From: Flavobacteriales bacterium
GTDB taxonomy: Bacteria > Bacteroidota > Bacteroidia > Flavobacteriales_D > Sanyastnellaceae
NCBI GenBank assembly: GCA_029238785.1
Contig: JAQWFN010000074.1
Span: 1 to 39,808 of the forward strand
Reading direction: 5' to 3'
Length of the DNA stretch: 39,808 bases
Shown: positions 14,818 through 23,122 of the stretch, piece after piece
How positions within the stretch are numbered: the first letter of the stretch is position 1
Layout: each line of letters opens with the position of its first letter
Notes under the pieces: model-generated
The model's input: the letters and a program-made list of their open reading frames with translations, nothing else
The model's database searches: none
What the model was told of the DNA's origin: nothing
Program-made: the position numbers and the translations under genes

Positions 14818-16905
14818 TTGAGCATTATATTCGAACATCCGGCATGGTTGCTACTTCCAGGTGGAATTGCAGCATTACTTTTGGCGATATGGTTATATCG
14901 ATCTGATAAAACCACTCGCCATCTCAACTCGGGTGTGCGCTATTTGCTTGGGGCATTGCGCTTTTTAGCCTTGTTCACGCTTATCATATTGCTCTTAAAA
15001 CCCCTCATCAAAACCCTAGACACTGAAGTTGAAGCACCGCTAATTGTGATTGCCCAGGACAATTCAGAAAGCTTGTTACTTGGTGAGGACAGCGCCTATA
15101 TCAATGGTCGTTACAAAGAGCAACTTCGTGAATTGGCTGCAAACTTTGACGGAGATTACGAGCTGAAAACTTACACTTTTGGCGAGCAATTGGGCGAAGG
15201 ATTAGAGCAACTTGACTACAACGAGCAATTCACCAACTTCAGCGGTCTTTTCGATGAGCTTTTCAATAAATACAGCCATCGAAATCTGGGTGCTGTAATC
15301 ATCGCGAGTGACGGTTTGTACAACAAAGGCGCTGATCCCAGCTATAGCTTTAGCAAATTAAATGTACCGATTTACACCATTGCTTTAGGCGACACCATTG
15401 AGAAAAAAGACCTCCTTATTCGTGAGCTTGCCCATAACCGACTCGCCTACTTGGGCAACTTATTCCCACTTGAAATTGAGCTAGAAGCAAAGAAGTGCAA
15501 TAGCGAAGATGTGCTGCTTGAAGTTGTAAAGCAGGGACAGGTGCTTTTCTCAAAACCACTAAAAGTGAGTTCAAAGAATGAGCAGTTCACAATTCCGGTT
15601 CAATTAGAGGCTAAAAATGTTGGCTTGCAGCGTTATACCGTTCGTGTTACAACTTTGGAAAATGAAATAAGTACAGTAAATAATACTCAGGATATTTTCA
15701 TTGATGTCTTAGACTCTCGACAGAAAATCCTCATCCTGTCAGCTGCTCCACACCCAGACATAGCTGCCTTACGAGCGAGCATCCAAAGCAATCAAAACTA
15801 CGAGGTAGAAGCCATGACTGCCGAAGAGTTCAAAGGACAAGTTGCCGATTACAGTTTGATTGTGCTTCATCAACTCCCCTCGAAAAATAATTTAGGACTC
15901 GATGTGATTGAAGCAGCCATGGCCATTAAAACTCCCTTGTTTTTTATCAGAGGAGCACAAACTGACTTTCAATCTTTCAACAAGCTAAAACTAGGATATG
16001 AAGTTCTGAATGCCCGGGGTAACGTTAATGATGTAAAAGGTCGATTTGCTCAAGGTTTTTCCTTATTTCAAGTTGAAGATGAAGAAAAGAACATGTTTCC
16101 TTCGCTTCCTCCCTTACAAGTGCCTTTTGGAGAATTTAATAGCAGTCCGGGAATTAGCACCCTGTTAAACCAGAGCATTGGCACCATTGCTACAGAGATT
16201 CCTTTGCTTTCTTTCAACCAGAATCAAGAGCAGAAAATTGGCGTATTGGCCGGTGAGGGTTTGTGGCGATGGAGAATGGTGAATTATTTAAACAAAGGAA
16301 ACCATGATTTATTCAACTCCTTCTTTAAAAAGCTCGTGCAGTTCCTCGCTAGCAAAGACGACAAGCGTCCGTTTAGAGTAAGCGCCAACACCGCTCTTCT
16401 TGAAAACGAAGAAATCCGCTTTAATGCCGAGGTTTATGATGCTACTTATAGTCCGATTCCTGGGAAGGACATCAGCATGAGCATTAGCGATAGTGAGGGG
16501 AATGCTTTTGATTATAACTTTTCACCAGACCGTGAAAAATACAAGCTCAATGCTGGGCGACTCCCTGTGGACAATTACCGTTGGGAGGCTGAAGTTAATA
16601 TTGCTGGCAAAAAATTTGTTGAGCGCGGCGAGTTTAGCGTTTCCCCTCTTCAGTTTGAATTGATCAACGTGAGGGCTGATCATCAGATGCTCTATCGTTT
16701 AGCTCATCAAAATGGCGGACAAATGATTGCCAAAGAGCAGTTATTGAGTTTAGCTGAAATCATCCGTTCGAATGAAGACGTTGTGAGTTTGAGCTATGAG
16801 CGCAAGACTTTGTCTGATTTAATTCGAATCGACCTACTCTTGTGGATTTTGCTTTTGCTTTTAGCAGCTGAATGGCTCATTAGAAAGTTGAACGGAACAT
16901 ACTAG
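14818..16905 (+). CDS. VWA-like membrane protein, unknown function
   Basis: This 695-residue protein starts at a TTG (14818), 6 bp after fabG. Two N-terminal membrane segments (about residues 10-26 and 43-63) and one C-terminal segment (~672-689, followed by RKLNGTY) bracket a large periplasmic part. Residues ~75-200 resemble a von Willebrand factor A domain, with a MIDAS-like AQDNSES motif after the first strand and IIASDG later. A middle region around HPDIAALRAS resembles a glutamine-amidotransferase-like fold without an obvious active cysteine. Similar proteins with terminal membrane anchors and a VWA domain occur in Bacteroidota aerotolerance-type (BatA/BatB) neighbourhoods. No MoxR ATPase is present here, so the function is unknown. 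Confidence 0.8.
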   Translation: MSIIFEHPAWLLLPGGIAALLLAIWLYRSDKTTRHLNSGVRYLLGALRFLALFTLIILLLKPLIKTLDTEVEAPLIVIAQDNSESLLLGEDSAYINGRYKEQLRELAANFDGDYELKTYTFGEQLGEGLEQLDYNEQFTNFSGLFDELFNKYSHRNLGAVIIASDGLYNKGADPSYSFSKLNVPIYTIALGDTIEKKDLLIRELAHNRLAYLGNLFPLEIELEAKKCNSEDVLLEVVKQGQVLFSKPLKVSSKNEQFTIPVQLEAKNVGLQRYTVRVTTLENEISTVNNTQDIFIDVLDSRQKILILSAAPHPDIAALRASIQSNQNYEVEAMTAEEFKGQVADYSLIVLHQLPSKNNLGLDVIEAAMAIKTPLFFIRGAQTDFQSFNKLKLGYEVLNARGNVNDVKGRFAQGFSLFQVEDEEKNMFPSLPPLQVPFGEFNSSPGISTLLNQSIGTIATEIPLLSFNQNQEQKIGVLAGEGLWRWRMVNYLNKGNHDLFNSFFKKLVQFLASKDDKRPFRVSANTALLENEEIRFNAEVYDATYSPIPGKDISMSISDSEGNAFDYNFSPDREKYKLNAGRLPVDNYRWEAEVNIAGKKFVERGEFSVSPLQFELINVRADHQMLYRLAHQNGGQMIAKEQLLSLAEIIRSNEDVVSLSYERKTLSDLIRIDLLLWILLLLLAAEWLIRKLNGTY

Positions 16906-16933
16906 ACACAATAAGCTCAAATCAGACATCAAC

Positions 16934-17569
16934 ATGACCGAAGGTATTTCTCCTAAAACCAAGTCGCGTCTCAACAAGCTCATTTGGTTGATTTTCGTGG
17001 GCGCAGCCCTCTTTTTCTTTAGAACCGAAATCCTCAGTGCCAGTGGGTCCTTTTTGATTCATGAAAGTGAGTTAACAAGGTCGGATGCCATCGTCGTCCT
17101 TGGCGGGAACTCTTTAGACCGAGGTCAGCACGCTTATTCCCTTTACCGTCAAAATTTCGCAGGAAAAATCATTTGCACTGGCGGCAACGTCCCAAGCGTT
17201 TTAAGCGCCATAGGAGCACCTTTATTTGAATCCGAAGTAAGTAGACGTTTGATCCTAGCTGAAGGCGTGGACAGCTCCGCTGTTATTGCTTTAAGTTCCT
17301 CGACGAGTACTTTTGAAGAAGCTATTGAGCTTAAGGATTACGCAGAAAGGAATGGTTTGAAATCGATGATTGTTGTGAGCAGTAAGTTTCACACCAAGCG
17401 CGTATCCAAGGTTTTTGATAAAGCCTTTAAAGATAGTGGGATCACCTTATTGTACAGCGGCGCTCCCAGCTCTTCCTATGATGAGGCGATTTGGTGGAAA
17501 AGTGAATCAGGAATGATCATGGTGAACAACGAGTACATGAAACTTTTGTACTACTTCCTGAAGCATTAG
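16934..17569 (+). CDS. YdcF/SanA-like DUF218 family membrane protein
   Basis: This 211-residue protein has a single N-terminal membrane segment (about residues 16-31, IWLIFVGAALFFF) and a DUF218 domain. Family marks are SDAIVVLGGN, the GGNVPS loop, SSSTSTFEEAIEL and VVSSKFHTKRV. Relatives (ElyC, SanA, YdcF) are linked to envelope integrity or nucleotide-like ligand binding; the reaction is unproven. It starts 28 bp after the VWA protein and is the last plus-strand gene before the convergent rpmB. I see no terminator with a T-run on the plus strand after it. Confidence 0.87.
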   Translation: MTEGISPKTKSRLNKLIWLIFVGAALFFFRTEILSASGSFLIHESELTRSDAIVVLGGNSLDRGQHAYSLYRQNFAGKIICTGGNVPSVLSAIGAPLFESEVSRRLILAEGVDSSAVIALSSSTSTFEEAIELKDYAERNGLKSMIVVSSKFHTKRVSKVFDKAFKDSGITLLYSGAPSSSYDEAIWWKSESGMIMVNNEYMKLLYYFLKH

Positions 17570-17635
17570 TCGTTTCCATTGCAAAACAACTTCCCTTTCC
17601 TTTTCAGCGGGCAATTTCAAAATTCATTTGGCAAC

Positions 17636-17665
17636 AAAAAAAGGTGTCCCTGTATAGGAACACCT
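17636..17665 (-). terminator. Rho-independent terminator of rpmB
   Basis: Read on the minus strand, AGGTGTTCCT-ATAC-AGGGACACCT folds into a 10-bp stem with a single U-G wobble and a 4-nt loop, followed directly by a T-run (complement of the A-run at 17636-17642). The wobble is a C/A mismatch on the plus strand, so it acts for the minus strand. Confidence 0.88.
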
Positions 17666-17694
17666 CTTGAGTATGATTGATGTACTTCAGGGGC

Positions 17695-17937
17695 TTACGC
17701 TCCTGTGTACAAACCTTTCGCTTTAGATCTTTTGATCGTTTCTTCGATACCCAATTTGTTTACGGTACGCAAAGCAGAAGCCGTAATTTTAAGAGTAACA
17801 TACTCATCCTTAGACTCAAGGAAGAAACGTTTCTTAACCAAATTCGGGTAAAAACGACGCTTTGTCTTTCTATTCGAGTGGGAAACATTGTTTCCAACCA
17901 TCATTCTAGTACCAGTCAATTGACAAACACGTGCCAT
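17695..17937 (-). CDS. rpmB: 50S ribosomal protein L28
   Basis: This 80-residue basic ribosomal protein has the L28 opening MARVCQLTGTRMMVGNNVSH and the internal RRFYPNLVKKRFF and VTLKITASALRTVNKLG stretches. The length is typical. It has its own strong promoter (17976-18006) and its own terminator (17636-17665), so it seems monocistronic. In many Bacteroidota rpmB is followed by rpmG, a DUF4295 gene and ftsY; here only 125 bp separate it from the convergent YdcF-like gene and none of these fits. Confidence 0.97.
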   Translation of the reverse strand: MARVCQLTGTRMMVGNNVSHSNRKTKRRFYPNLVKKRFFLESKDEYVTLKITASALRTVNKLGIEETIKRSKAKGLYTGA

Positions 17938-17975
17938 CTTTTTCGTTTTTAATCTGTTTCACAAAATTGGGAGTG

Positions 17976-18006
17976 CAAAGATGCAACATTCCCTCTAAAA
18001 ATCAAA
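17976..18006 (-). promoter_or_regulatory. rpmB promoter, Bacteroidota type
   Basis: On the minus strand a TTTG (-33) at 18003-18006 is followed by a 19-bp spacer and CATCTTTG (-7, seven of eight to TAnnTTTG) at 17976-17983. The start of transcription would be near 17970, leaving a leader of about 30 nt. The -33 box overlaps the last codons of cinA. Confidence 0.65.
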
Positions 18007-19252
18007 CCTTTCCTTCTAAAATTGCTCTGCGAAGCATATTTAATGCTGAAAGTCCAGCTACTGCAATGATTCTCTGCCTATTAGTTCCCAAATTTAATTG
18101 CTTCGTAAACACTTTTTCAGCGCTTCCATATGCAATCCAGACCGTTCCAATGGGTTTTTCCTCGCTACCGCCATCCGGACCTGCCACACCTGAAGTTGAC
18201 ACCGCGTAGTCTGCTCCTGTGAGTCTGATTACGCCCATCACCATCTCTTTTACCGTTTGTTCTGAAACTGCTCCGTGAGCAGCCAATGTTGATTCTTTAA
18301 CGCCTAGAACAGCTGTTTTTACTTCGTTGGCGTAGGCCACAACACCTCCAAGAAAGCTTGTAGAACTTCCCGGGTGTTTTGCTAGTAGTGCAGCGATTGT
18401 TCCACCCGTGCAGCTTTCGGCGCATGCGATTGTTTTCGAATTGGCTTGAAGCACAGCATTTAGCGTTTCTTCCATCTCCGTTTTTCCTTCACCAAAAACA
18501 ATATCAGACAAGCGTTCTGCCACCCTATCGAAAAAGGCGTCCACGTTCGCCATGACGTCTATTTTGTCTGTTCCAGAGGCCGAGAGTCTTAGTTTTACTC
18601 TACCAGCAGCCGGTAGGTAAGCGAGTTTAATTCCTTGCACTACCATCTCGTCTTCAAGGTCGGCGATTTGTTCTGCAATGCGCGACTCTCCCCTACCAAA
18701 GGTCAGTAGTGTTCTATGATAGATGAAAGGTGTTTTGAAATGTTTGCTTGCGCGAGGGAGCACTTCATTGCTCATGAGCCCTTTCATTTCGTAAGGAACT
18801 CCCGGCATAGAAACCACTACTTTACCATCAAGGTCAAACCACATTCCACTGGCAGTTCCGAGAAGATTGCGAAGTACAGTACATTTTTCTGGAAGCATTG
18901 CTTGAAGTTTGTTCACCTCCATAATGGGAATTCCTCGTCCAGAAAAATAGGCTTCAATACCTTCAAGTACCTCTTCATTCAAAACCAATTTCGTGTTGAA
19001 ATAATCTGTCAAAGTAGCTTTCGTGACATCATCTTTCGTTGGACCTAATCCGCCCGTCATCAAGATAAGATTGCTGCGCTTCAAGGCCTCATCGAGTGCT
19101 GTTTTAATGTGATTGGGATGATCTGTAATGGATGTGATTTGATGAACATGCATTCCAATGGCGTTCAATTGCTCGCCCATCCATGCTGAATTGGTATCGA
19201 TTGTTTGACCAATGAGTAGTTCATCGCCAATTGTAATTATCTCTGCTTGCAT
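18002..19252 (-). CDS. cinA: CinA family nicotinamide-nucleotide amidohydrolase
   Basis: This 416-residue two-domain protein starts at 19252 (MQAEIITIGDELLIGQ). The N-terminal half is a MoCF/MogA-like domain (MTGGLGPTKDD, VVVSMPGVPYEM), associated in CinA with ADP-ribose or NAD-derivative hydrolysis. The C-terminal half (~255-416) is the PncC amidase domain that deamidates nicotinamide mononucleotide in NAD recycling, with the nucleophilic serine in CAESCTGGT and the conserved STSGVAGPDGG. An in-frame extension to 19273 adds seven non-conserved residues. It is divergent from the DUF4197 gene (74-bp gap). The older name, competence/damage-inducible protein, reflects operon context in other phyla. 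Confidence 0.94.
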   Translation of the reverse strand: MQAEIITIGDELLIGQTIDTNSAWMGEQLNAIGMHVHQITSITDHPNHIKTALDEALKRSNLILMTGGLGPTKDDVTKATLTDYFNTKLVLNEEVLEGIEAYFSGRGIPIMEVNKLQAMLPEKCTVLRNLLGTASGMWFDLDGKVVVSMPGVPYEMKGLMSNEVLPRASKHFKTPFIYHRTLLTFGRGESRIAEQIADLEDEMVVQGIKLAYLPAAGRVKLRLSASGTDKIDVMANVDAFFDRVAERLSDIVFGEGKTEMEETLNAVLQANSKTIACAESCTGGTIAALLAKHPGSSTSFLGGVVAYANEVKTAVLGVKESTLAAHGAVSEQTVKEMVMGVIRLTGADYAVSTSGVAGPDGGSEEKPIGTVWIAYGSAEKVFTKQLNLGTNRQRIIAVAGLSALNMLRRAILEGKV

Positions 19253-19326
19253 AGCTTGTCTCTTCGTTGTCAAAGGTCGAAAACTCCTACAAAGAACTTG
19301 TACCTTCGTTCAACAAAATTCACCAC

Positions 19327-20064
19327 ATGAACTACTTAAAATATTGCACCTTTATTTTAGCCCTATCGCTCATCTCTTGTTCAGAGCTTAATCTAGGAGA
19401 ACTTGCAGAAAGTATCCCTTCAAGTTTACCATCAAGTGAAGCACCGTTGAGCCAGGCCGAGGTTAGCCAAGGCCTCAAGGAAGCGCTCATTCAAGGAGTT
19501 AAACAATCGGTATTATTGGCTTCTGTTGAAGACGGGTTTTATGGCAACCAGGCCTTATTTATTCCTTTTCCTGAGGAAGCTAGTAAGGTTAAAGAAACAG
19601 CCTTGAAATTTGGTTTAGACACTCAAGTTGCCAATTTTGAGCGCACTTTGAATCGCGCAGCAGAAGAAGCATCCAAGAGTGCGACCAATATTTTTGTTGA
19701 TGCCGTTAAAAACATGAGTATTGAAGATGCTTTTGCTATTCTTCAAGGTGGAGAAACAGCTGCTTCGGATTTCTTAATGCAAAAGACAAGAACGCAGCTA
19801 GAGACAAGCTTCGCCCCAAAAGTACAAGGAGCAATTGAAAAAGTGGAGTTAACAAAATATTGGGAGCCCCTAATTTCGAAATACAACATCGCCACTCAAT
19901 TCACAGGAGGTGAACCGGTAAACGAAGATTTGGAAGGCTATGTCACCGACAGAGCTATTGACGGTCTGTTTATTCACATCAAGGAAGAAGAGCAAAAAAT
20001 CAGATCAAATCCTGCAGCGCGCGCTACTGAACTCCTTAAGCGTGTTTTTGGAAGTGTAGATTAA
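19327..20064 (+). CDS. DUF4197 lipoprotein
   Basis: This 245-residue protein starts at ATG 19327 with a lipoprotein signal (LKYCTFILALSLISC, Cys18 as lipid anchor). The body is helical and matches DUF4197 in outline: SQGLKEALIQGVKQ early, then the middle segment ALFIPFPEEASKV, RAAEEASKSATNIFVDAVKNM, and a terminal half with FAILQGGETAASDFL and YVTDRAIDGLF. The family is periplasmic and of unknown function. The frame is open upstream to 19267 but those residues are not signal-like. It is separated from the following secreted protein by a 79-bp gap with a good promoter, so it is probably its own unit. Confidence 0.85.
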   Translation: MNYLKYCTFILALSLISCSELNLGELAESIPSSLPSSEAPLSQAEVSQGLKEALIQGVKQSVLLASVEDGFYGNQALFIPFPEEASKVKETALKFGLDTQVANFERTLNRAAEEASKSATNIFVDAVKNMSIEDAFAILQGGETAASDFLMQKTRTQLETSFAPKVQGAIEKVELTKYWEPLISKYNIATQFTGGEPVNEDLEGYVTDRAIDGLFIHIKEEEQKIRSNPAARATELLKRVFGSVD

Positions 20065-20077
20065 TTCTGAATTCTTC

Positions 20078-20108
20078 TTTGTAGAAAAGTCCAACTAGAT
20101 TAACTTTT
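20078..20108 (+). promoter_or_regulatory. Promoter of the Asp-box T9SS cargo gene
   Basis: TTTG (20078-20081), a 19-bp spacer and TAACTTTT (20101-20108; seven of eight to TAnnTTTG) form a Bacteroidota-type promoter 35 bp before the ATG at 20144. Confidence 0.6.
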
Positions 20109-20143
20109 TGTTATTTTCATGGCTCGAACCAAAACATTGAATC

Positions 20144-22000
20144 ATGAAACAATACTACATTTTTGCCTTGGGGCTTTTTTCTTGCACCTCAATTTTTGCT
20201 CAACAAGTGCCACAACAGCCCGCATCTGAGCGTCAGGCTGTACCGATGGTTAAGCGTGCTTTTATGGGTAATGAAGTGAGCACTTCTCAAGCTGTACAAG
20301 CACCTCAAGACGGAAAAACAAAAATCATTCAAACAAAATCTGCCGTAATTGCAGAGACCGTAATTGGACTTACGCAATACGACTTACAATCGAACGGAGC
20401 AGTTCAGAACAGGCTTGCGAAAACAGGCAACCAACTTTCTGCTGCTTGGACCATGAGTTTGAACGCTACTCCCTTTGCAGATCGTGGCACTGGGTACAAT
20501 TTTGGCGACAATGGATCTTGGGATGAAGAACCATTTGCGAGATTGGAGAGTGTGCGTGTAGGATGGCCGAGTATGATCCATACTGCCGGAGGTAAGGAAA
20601 TTGCTATTACTCATGCCGCTTTTGCTCCATTAAACATGGTTTCTAGAGACGTGAACTCCGGTTCGTGGACAGAATCCTCAATACCTACCGATGTTGCTGA
20701 CGGAATGTTATGGCCGAGAGCTGCTGCCGGCGGTGAAGACGGAAATTCGCTACATGTTATTGCCATTACGACACCTGTTGCCAATGATGGAACAGCTTAC
20801 CAAGGTGTAGACGGTGCTATCTTGTACTACAGGTCTTTGGATCAAGGTGAAACTTGGGACATTCAAGACCTTCTTTTGCCTCAATTAGACAGCACACAAT
20901 TCCTCGGTTTTGATGGAGATTCTTATGCCATTCATGCTCGTGGAAACAAAGTTGCTTTCGCCGTATTTGGCGACTTAATGGATTCATTCGTCATGATTTC
21001 AGAAGACAATGGCGATACTTGGACTTACACCAGTTTAGTTGATTTCCCAGTAGACTTATACGAAGTTGATGCTGGTCTTCCTGAAATTGGCGATGACTGG
21101 AACGAAGATGGTTTGTTTCAGGAGTTCTTCAACACCGACGGTGCAGGCGCCATTCTTGTCGATCAAGAAGGTCAAGTACATATTACCTACGGTGAAATGT
21201 ATTACATGGATGATGACTTGACTGACACCAATTTTTCTTACTTCCCAGGTGTAAACGGACTCCGTTATTGGAATGAAGGATTTGGTCCGGATTCATCTCA
21301 AACAATCGCCTACACCTATGATCTTGATGAAAGCGGTGCTTTGGAGTTGGAAGATGACCTCCCATTATACTTCGTAGGTTTATCTGCTTTGCCTTCTATG
21401 GGATGTGATGAAGCCAACAATCTTTATGTGTCTTACCACGCCTTGATGGAGTCTCACACCAATGGTACCCAAAACTTTCGTCACATCTATGTTGTGAACT
21501 CACAAGATGGAGGAAGCACTTGGAGTACTGAAAATGCTTGTGACTTGACTCCTGATGAGGATTTTGATGAAGTAGAATTCATTTTTGCTTCAATGGCTCC
21601 AGACGTTGATGACAACATTCACCTCATCTACCAAAGGGACTTTGAGCCTGGTTTGCATGTACGTGGAGATGAAGATCCCGTAGATGTTAACGACATCGTT
21701 TATCTTGAAATGCCTGTTGCTAGTTTGGCAGAATGCTTGAATGTTTCTGTTAACGAAGTGATATCACCAGAAAGCATCTTGATTTATCCTAACCCAAGCG
21801 AAGGCCAAATCACCTTGGTCATTCACCAAGCTGGAACTTCTCTGGTAAATGTACTCGACCTTGCAGGCAAAACAGTTTATTCTCGTCAAACCACCAACAT
21901 CGTTGAAACACATGACTTGAGTGAATTATCTACTGGAATTTACATTTTACAAGTTCAAAAAGACGGACAAATGGTGAGCAAGAAATTGATCATTGAATAA
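20144..22000 (+). CDS. Secreted sialidase-fold (Asp-box) protein with type A T9SS sorting domain
   Basis: This 618-residue exported protein has a signal peptide (QYYIFALGLFSCTSIFA then QQ). The central part contains Asp-box motifs at roughly residues 231 (SLDQGETW), 286 (SEDNGDTW) and 454 (SQDGGSTW), as in sialidase/BNR beta-propellers. Asp-boxes are structural and do not by themselves show glycosidase activity, and I cannot identify a sialidase Arg triad. The region is rich in Asp, including DDLTDTNF and PDEDFDEVEF. The C-terminus (~540-618) is a type A sorting domain: SILIYPNPSEGQ, then LDLAGKTVYS, LSTGIYILQV and KKLIIE. The protein is therefore probably exported by T9SS and processed by the PorU sortase. 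Substrate unknown. Confidence 0.9.
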   Translation: MKQYYIFALGLFSCTSIFAQQVPQQPASERQAVPMVKRAFMGNEVSTSQAVQAPQDGKTKIIQTKSAVIAETVIGLTQYDLQSNGAVQNRLAKTGNQLSAAWTMSLNATPFADRGTGYNFGDNGSWDEEPFARLESVRVGWPSMIHTAGGKEIAITHAAFAPLNMVSRDVNSGSWTESSIPTDVADGMLWPRAAAGGEDGNSLHVIAITTPVANDGTAYQGVDGAILYYRSLDQGETWDIQDLLLPQLDSTQFLGFDGDSYAIHARGNKVAFAVFGDLMDSFVMISEDNGDTWTYTSLVDFPVDLYEVDAGLPEIGDDWNEDGLFQEFFNTDGAGAILVDQEGQVHITYGEMYYMDDDLTDTNFSYFPGVNGLRYWNEGFGPDSSQTIAYTYDLDESGALELEDDLPLYFVGLSALPSMGCDEANNLYVSYHALMESHTNGTQNFRHIYVVNSQDGGSTWSTENACDLTPDEDFDEVEFIFASMAPDVDDNIHLIYQRDFEPGLHVRGDEDPVDVNDIVYLEMPVASLAECLNVSVNEVISPESILIYPNPSEGQITLVIHQAGTSLVNVLDLAGKTVYSRQTTNIVETHDLSELSTGIYILQVQKDGQMVSKKLIIE

Positions 22001-22026
22001 AGAGCATCTTTTTGCAATCATACTTA

Positions 22027-22058
22027 AAGCCTGGAGCAATTTTGCTTCAGGCTTTTTT
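22027..22058 (+). terminator. Rho-independent terminator of the T9SS cargo gene
   Basis: A 12-bp stem (AAGCCTGGAGCA paired with TGCTTCAGGCTT, one G-T wobble) with a 4-nt ATTT loop runs into a six-T tract. It lies 26 bp after the stop at 22000, in the gap before the convergent protease gene. Confidence 0.88.
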
Positions 22059-23115
22059 AATTTAGGGCCTGCCAGAAGTTCAATGGCGAATTCACTAAAG
22101 ACCTTTTTTTCTGAGGAAGTGCAAGACTTAGTCCACAATAGTTACCAATAGCTTCAGGAGCATTGGGCGAAGGAATGTGCCATAGAATACATGATTGCAT
22201 CTTTAATCGAAGATTATTTGCACTCGCCTCATCAAAAAGCAGCGAGAATACATCACTCAAATCTGCGTACTTGTGTTTACCGTAATGCACTAGCTTCAAT
22301 TCCTTTTCTTCTTTTTTTGCTTGATGACAAATTCTTTTGGACCTGAAATCGCTTGGCTGATAATCACCTTCTTTTGCTAAGCGATGAAATTCACTCGTGA
22401 GTTGAGCAAGGCCATTTGTTTGGAAAAGCGACAGCGAAAGGAACATGTGAAGATCTTCGTTCATGACGATTGATCTGGCCAGTTCTTCTCCACTTTGAAC
22501 AATGCCTTGATTCAAATCTGCGAGCATACCTGCGTAGTAAGCATTTGGCGCTCCCAGAGGAAAAACACTGGCCATGATAAAAGGAGCAGAGGTATTGAAC
22601 TCAGCAAGTGCGTCTAAATGAGCCTTAGAGCATACTTGAAGATAGATGAGCTCAAGGCTTGGCGCGTTGCTCATAGAATAGGCAGCAACCGCCTTAGCCG
22701 CGCTTGAAACGCTCAACCATGTTTCTTTCGGATTTAGATCTAAACCCAATTCGTTTTCATTGCCCGCATGATCAAGAAAGAAAATCGCCGATTTGCGCGC
22801 CTCGCTCTTTGTGATTAAACTCAGGAAAAATGATTGTAGTGCTTCTTCTGTAATGCTTGTGCCCGGTTCCTTCCATGAAGAAGAGTCTACAGCGTTCCAA
22901 TGAGCACAAGTGAGCGAAAGCTCTTGGGGAAGAGCTTTGATGATGGCTATTTCGGTTTCGCCCCTGTTTTGAGTGAGTTCGTCCTGGATTTGCTCATGAT
23001 AAATGGCCAAATCGTTGTCATAAGGCATCACATAAATCAGCAGCCACTCTGTTTGGGCTTGAAGGAAACCACAAGCGCAGAGAAAGACACCTAGGCAGAG
23101 GCCTCTAAGAAACAT
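22057..23115 (-). CDS. Clostripain-like (C11 family) cysteine protease, divergent, exported
   Basis: This 352-residue protein begins at ATG 23115 with a signal peptide (MFLRGLCLGVFLCACGFLQA). The mature sequence resembles family C11: YVMPYDNDLA after the first strand, FFLDHAGNENELG carrying the presumed catalytic His116, and LIYLQVCSKAHLDALAEF carrying the presumed Cys162, followed by FIMASVFPLGAPNAYY. The family normally has DHG and D-A-C at these sites; here they are DHA and Q-V-C, so specificity or activity may differ. It is the last gene of the rsfS-ftsH-cdsA-psd operon, 7 bp after psd. This is an unusual place for a secreted protease. Confidence 0.75.
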   Translation of the reverse strand: MFLRGLCLGVFLCACGFLQAQTEWLLIYVMPYDNDLAIYHEQIQDELTQNRGETEIAIIKALPQELSLTCAHWNAVDSSSWKEPGTSITEEALQSFFLSLITKSEARKSAIFFLDHAGNENELGLDLNPKETWLSVSSAAKAVAAYSMSNAPSLELIYLQVCSKAHLDALAEFNTSAPFIMASVFPLGAPNAYYAGMLADLNQGIVQSGEELARSIVMNEDLHMFLSLSLFQTNGLAQLTSEFHRLAKEGDYQPSDFRSKRICHQAKKEEKELKLVHYGKHKYADLSDVFSLLFDEASANNLRLKMQSCILWHIPSPNAPEAIGNYCGLSLALPQKKRSLVNSPLNFWQALN

Positions 23116-23122
23116 TAAAACT

